From Candidatus Nomurabacteria bacterium RIFCSPLOWO2_12_FULL_46_14 (GTDB taxonomy: Bacteria; Patescibacteriota; Minisyncoccia; Phycocordibacterales; UBA9973), in assembly GCA_001786225.1 (NCBI GenBank), contig MFVV01000014.1, positions 3,546 to 11,487 on the forward strand: a stretch of DNA of 7,942 bases, given 5' to 3'. Below are positions 5,672-7,942 of the stretch, one piece after another. The translations under genes were made by a program, and so were the position numbers. How positions within the stretch are numbered: position 1 is the first letter of the stretch; each line of letters opens with the position of its first letter. The notes below the pieces were generated by a model that saw only the letters and a list, made by a program, of their open reading frames with translations, made no database searches and was not told the DNA's origin.

Positions 5672-6889
5672 ATGCTTTATGTAAAGAAAACTAGACGCAT
5701 ATTAATTGCCGCCGCGGCATTGGTTTTGATTTTTCTGGCGGGTGTTTATGTGGGCTTCCGCAACCAGCCGGCTATCAATAAATTGACTAATATCTCCGGA
5801 AAGGAAACAGTCGCCGCCATCACCGCCGACTTTTCGCCGTTTTGGGAAATATGGAATGAAATTAATGACAAGTACCCGGGCGCCGCGGCAATCTCCGACC
5901 AAGAGAGAGTTTACGGGGCTATTGCCGGCCTGGTCGGCTCTCTAAACGACCCCTACAGCGTATTTTTCAAGCCGGAAGAAGCCAAGATGTTTGAGGAGGA
6001 CATCGCAGGAACCTTCCAGGGCATCGGCGTAGAAGTGGGCATCAAAGACAAAGTGCTGACCGTTATTGCCCCGCTCAAAGGCACCCCGGGGTATAAAGCC
6101 GGCGTCCAATCCGGCGATCAAATTTTAAAAATAGACGAAACCGTTACCACGGACATAACTATTGAAAAAGCCATAGAACTTATCCGCGGGGAGGCCGGCT
6201 CTGTGGTTACCCTCACCATTTTGCGCGAAAAAGAAACCCGGCCGATAGAAATAAAAATCGTCCGCGACACCATCAATGTGCCGACTTTGGACACAGAACT
6301 CCGGCTGGACGGGATTTTTGTCATCAAGCTCTACAGCTTCTCGGCCAATGCCGCCGACCTCTTCCGCGCCGCTATTCGGGAATTTGCCGAGGCCGACACC
6401 GACAAAATGCTTCTGGATTTAAGAGGCAACCCCGGCGGCTATCTGGACTCCGCGGTGGACATGGCGAGCTGGTTTCTGCCCGGCGGCAAAACTATCGTCA
6501 TTGAGGACTACGGCGGAGAGAATAAAGAACAAAAAGTTTATCGCAGCCGGGGCTATGATGTTTTTACCGATAGATTAAAAATGGTCATTCTCATAGACGG
6601 CGGCTCCGCTTCCGCTTCTGAGATTCTAGCCGGCGCTCTCCAAGACCACGACCGAGCCAAGCTGGTCGGAACGGAAACTTACGGCAAGGGCTCGGTGCAA
6701 GAAGTTGTCAAAGTAACCTCGGACACCCTGCTTAAAATCACGGTGGCCAAGTGGCTCACGCCCAACGGCGTATCCATATCCGAGACAGGCTTAACTCCGG
6801 ATTACAAAGTGGAGTGGAGCGAAAAAGATTTTGAGAGTGGCCGGGACCCGCAGATGAATAAAGCTTTAGAATTATTATTAAAACCATGA
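5672..6889 (+). CDS. ctpA: S41-family C-terminal processing protease (CtpA/Tsp-like) with PDZ domain
   Basis: A membrane-anchored serine protease acting outside the cytoplasmic membrane, usually on C-termini or damaged exported proteins. From ATG 5672 it has 405 residues: basic N-terminus, hydrophobic anchor or signal at about 9-28, an N-terminal helical region with LNDPYSVFF, a PDZ domain (about 116-200, FQGIGVEV to IEIKIVRD), RGNPGG at 251-256, and the catalytic core GGSASASEI with Ser314 and Lys339 in YGKGSVQ. The Ser-Lys distance of 25 matches the known Ser/Lys dyad of Tsp and CtpA. The frame extends back to an ATG at 5606, but that adds a Lys/Arg-rich stretch overlapping the previous gene; 5672 gives a normal anchor. 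No Shine-Dalgarno is visible. Its stop overlaps rplI in an ATGA. Targets cannot be seen; cell-wall enzymes are a known target class of the family. Confidence 0.95.
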   Translation: MLYVKKTRRILIAAAALVLIFLAGVYVGFRNQPAINKLTNISGKETVAAITADFSPFWEIWNEINDKYPGAAAISDQERVYGAIAGLVGSLNDPYSVFFKPEEAKMFEEDIAGTFQGIGVEVGIKDKVLTVIAPLKGTPGYKAGVQSGDQILKIDETVTTDITIEKAIELIRGEAGSVVTLTILREKETRPIEIKIVRDTINVPTLDTELRLDGIFVIKLYSFSANAADLFRAAIREFAEADTDKMLLDLRGNPGGYLDSAVDMASWFLPGGKTIVIEDYGGENKEQKVYRSRGYDVFTDRLKMVILIDGGSASASEILAGALQDHDRAKLVGTETYGKGSVQEVVKVTSDTLLKITVAKWLTPNGVSISETGLTPDYKVEWSEKDFESGRDPQMNKALELLLKP

Positions 6890-7329
6890 GAGTAATTTTT
6901 CTACAAGACGTGCCTAGGGTAGGGAAGCGGCACGATATCAAAGAAGTCAACGACGGCTATGCTCTGAACTTTCTTTTGCCGCGTCGCCTGGCTGTGCTAG
7001 CCACTTCGAAAGCAATGATAGAGCTCGAAATCCGACAAAAAGAAGTGATAATAGAAAGGGAAGTGCAAGAAAGTCTTCTACTTAAAAATTTAGAAGAAAT
7101 AAAAGGAAAAACCATCACAATCAAAGCAAAGGCAGACGAAAAGGGACATCTTTTTGCTCAGATTCACAAAAAACAAATAATCGATAGCATGAGAAGCGAG
7201 TATCACGCTGAAATAAGCGAGGAATTTATCGTTTTAGAAAAACCTATCAAAGAAGTAGGGGAGTTTGAAATCCCTATTTCAATCAAGGGCAAGAAATCTT
7301 CCTTTAAACTTATTGTGGAGAAAATATAG
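6886..7329 (+). CDS. rplI: 50S ribosomal protein bL9
   Basis: bL9 binds 23S rRNA at the base of the L1 stalk and helps keep the reading frame. The 147 residues fit the family: an N-terminal RNA-binding domain (1-50) with VIFLQDVPRVGKRHDIKEV and the signature region NDGYALNFLLPRRLAV, a long charged helix (about 41-75), and a C-terminal domain ending in FKLIVEKI. The usual glycine of the LxPxGxA segment is replaced by arginine (PRRLA), a mild deviation. It overlaps the protease gene by ATGA and has no Shine-Dalgarno, so translation is probably coupled. Being next to a protease rather than rpsF-ssb-rpsR is not the commonest order. From memory, bL9 is missing in some CPR groups, so its presence is a mild taxonomic clue. 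Confidence 0.95.
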   Translation: MRVIFLQDVPRVGKRHDIKEVNDGYALNFLLPRRLAVLATSKAMIELEIRQKEVIIEREVQESLLLKNLEEIKGKTITIKAKADEKGHLFAQIHKKQIIDSMRSEYHAEISEEFIVLEKPIKEVGEFEIPISIKGKKSSFKLIVEKI

Positions 7330-7338
7330 ATTTAGAAA

Positions 7339-7698
7339 ATGAAATTAAATCCGCTGACAGAAGAAGAGAAGAAAATAATACTAGAGAAGGGAACAGAGGT
7401 TCCTTTTTCCGGCGAGTATGAGAATTTTGATAAACAGGGGACTTATGTTTGCAAAAGATGCGATGCAAAACTTTATCGCTCCGAAGATAAATTTGATGCG
7501 AAATGCGGCTGGCCAAGTTTTGATGATGAAATTGAAGGCGCAGTAAAGCGTACAACTGACGCGGATGGCATGCGCACAGAAATAACTTGTAGCAATTGCG
7601 GAGCCCACTTAGGCCACGTTTTCACCAGTGAGGGAATGACCCCTAAAAATACTCGCCACTGCGTAAATTCAATCTCTTTGAAGTTTTTCCAGAAATAG
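7339..7698 (+). CDS. msrB: Peptide-methionine (R)-S-oxide reductase
   Basis: MsrB reduces methionine-R-sulfoxide in proteins using thioredoxin, repairing oxidative damage in the cytoplasm. The 119 residues hold the full domain: GTEVPFSGEY near the start, the zinc site made by CKRC (Cys38, Cys41) and CSNC (Cys84, Cys87), CGWPSF with the probable resolving Cys56, HLGHVF, and the catalytic Cys108 in RHCVNS. No signal peptide is seen. It starts nine bases after rplI, without a Shine-Dalgarno; TAGATT at 7327-7332 lies six bases before the ATG, so a weak leaderless promoter is conceivable, but simple read-through from upstream is as likely. It stands alone, without MsrA. All key residues are present, so activity is expected. 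Confidence 0.97.
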   Translation: MKLNPLTEEEKKIILEKGTEVPFSGEYENFDKQGTYVCKRCDAKLYRSEDKFDAKCGWPSFDDEIEGAVKRTTDADGMRTEITCSNCGAHLGHVFTSEGMTPKNTRHCVNSISLKFFQK

Positions 7699-7793
7699 AT
7701 CATAGTGCTTTAATTCTTCCATAGATATACTGAAAATAAAAAATTTCAACAGATGATGAAACTAATTTCTGATTACATAATACAAATCTAGCT
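7699..7793. other. AT-rich gap after msrB with no gene recognised
   Basis: This is the first part of a 184-base intergenic stretch. It contains no open frame of useful length on either strand, no hairpin followed by a T-run that would mark a terminator, and no tRNA-like structure. The remainder of the gap (7794-7882) holds the paired palindromes and promoter listed separately. Confidence 0.6.
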
Positions 7794-7829
7794 ACTTTAT
7801 CTAAGTAAAGTACTTTAGTTTGTTAAAGT
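7794..7829. repeat. Second tandem pair of 18-bp palindromes (candidate operator)
   Basis: ACTTTATCTAAGTAAAGT (7794-7811) is followed without a gap by ACTTTAGTTTGTTAAAGT (7812-7829). Both have the exact arms ACTTTA and TAAAGT found at 1837-1872, in the same 6-6-6-6-6-6 geometry, and one more base on each side (T before, A after) is also shared. The 6-base centres differ (TCTAAG and GTTTGT against CTTAAC), so the arms are kept while the centres vary, as expected of a protein-binding site. Here the block lies 18 bases upstream of the -35 box, not over the start. Confidence 0.65.
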
Positions 7830-7847
7830 AACTGAAAAATAGGCAAA

Positions 7848-7876
7848 TTGTCAGGGTTTTCAGGGTAGGATATAAT
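7848..7876 (+). promoter_or_regulatory. Near-consensus promoter with leaderless start for the gene at 7883
   Basis: TTGTCA (7848-7853, 5 of 6), a 17-bp spacer and a perfect TATAAT (7871-7876) precede ATG 7883 by six bases (AAAATT). This is the best sigma-70-type promoter in the window, and the transcript should begin at or beside the AUG. The -35/spacer region contains CAGGGT twice (7852-7857 and 7861-7866), a possible extra recognition site. The paired palindromes end 18 bases upstream of the -35. Confidence 0.8.
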
Positions 7877-7882
7877 AAAATT

Positions 7883-7942
7883 ATGGAAAATCCAATAGAG
7901 AATAATGCATTAAGAATTGAAACAATAAGAACACCAAAAGGT
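7883..7942 (+). CDS. Start of an unidentified gene, cut by the window end
   Basis: Twenty open codons run from ATG 7883 to the last base, beginning MENPIENNALRIETIRTPKG. The start is supported by the strong promoter six bases upstream rather than by a ribosome-binding site. The N-terminus is polar, with no signal peptide or membrane segment in the visible part. I do not recognise the protein. Sharing the 36-bp palindrome element with the Cys-rich gene at 1879 suggests that the two belong to one regulon (inference). Confidence 0.65.
   Translation, partial: MENPIENNALRIETIRTPKG

Noticed and set aside
6937..7000. PRRLA in bL9 as a sign of a broken gene
   Set aside because: A Gly to Arg change in one signature position with the rest intact; length and both domains are normal.

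Overview
The window looks like a compact bacterial chromosome segment, most likely from the Candidate Phyla Radiation (Patescibacteria, probably Parcubacteria). The grounds are similarity I recall rather than a search: a large Cys-rich protein of a type I know from those genomes, a shortened PBP2 of the kind found there, very tight gene packing, and an almost complete lack of Shine-Dalgarno sites. All genes read on the + strand.

Layout. (1) 1-1799: the 3' end of purC overlaps purB by 11 bases; these act in consecutive steps of de novo IMP synthesis, and PurB also acts in AMP synthesis. (2) 1800-1878: an AT-rich gap with two perfect tandem copies of an 18-bp near-palindrome, just before a 502-residue, 30-cysteine protein of unknown function (1879-3387). 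That protein carries two nested internal duplications (layout A-B-B'-A'). (3) 3434-5394: a small membrane protein, possibly MreD-like, overlaps a PBP2-type transpeptidase gene (mrdA) by ATGA. This is an elongation-type cell-wall unit. (4) 5434-7329: a two-helix membrane protein, a membrane-anchored S41 PDZ protease (CtpA) and ribosomal protein bL9 follow in close succession, the last two overlapping by ATGA. (5) 7339-7698: msrB, methionine sulfoxide reductase B. (6) 7699-7942: a non-coding gap with a second pair of 18-bp palindromes, a near-consensus promoter, and the first 20 codons of an unidentified gene.

Two regulatory patterns stand out. First, a 36-bp element (ACTTTA-N6-TAAAGT twice, abutting) occurs before the Cys-rich gene and again before the gene at 7883, with arms kept and spacers changed. 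This suggests a shared DNA-binding regulator. Second, several genes start exactly six bases after a -10 hexamer (clearest at 5434 and 7883, also 3434). Transcripts would then begin at or next to the AUG, meaning leaderless mRNAs, which agrees with the missing ribosome-binding sites.

The most novel items are the palindrome pair, the leaderless promoter pattern and the nested-duplication Cys-rich protein. The rest is housekeeping.
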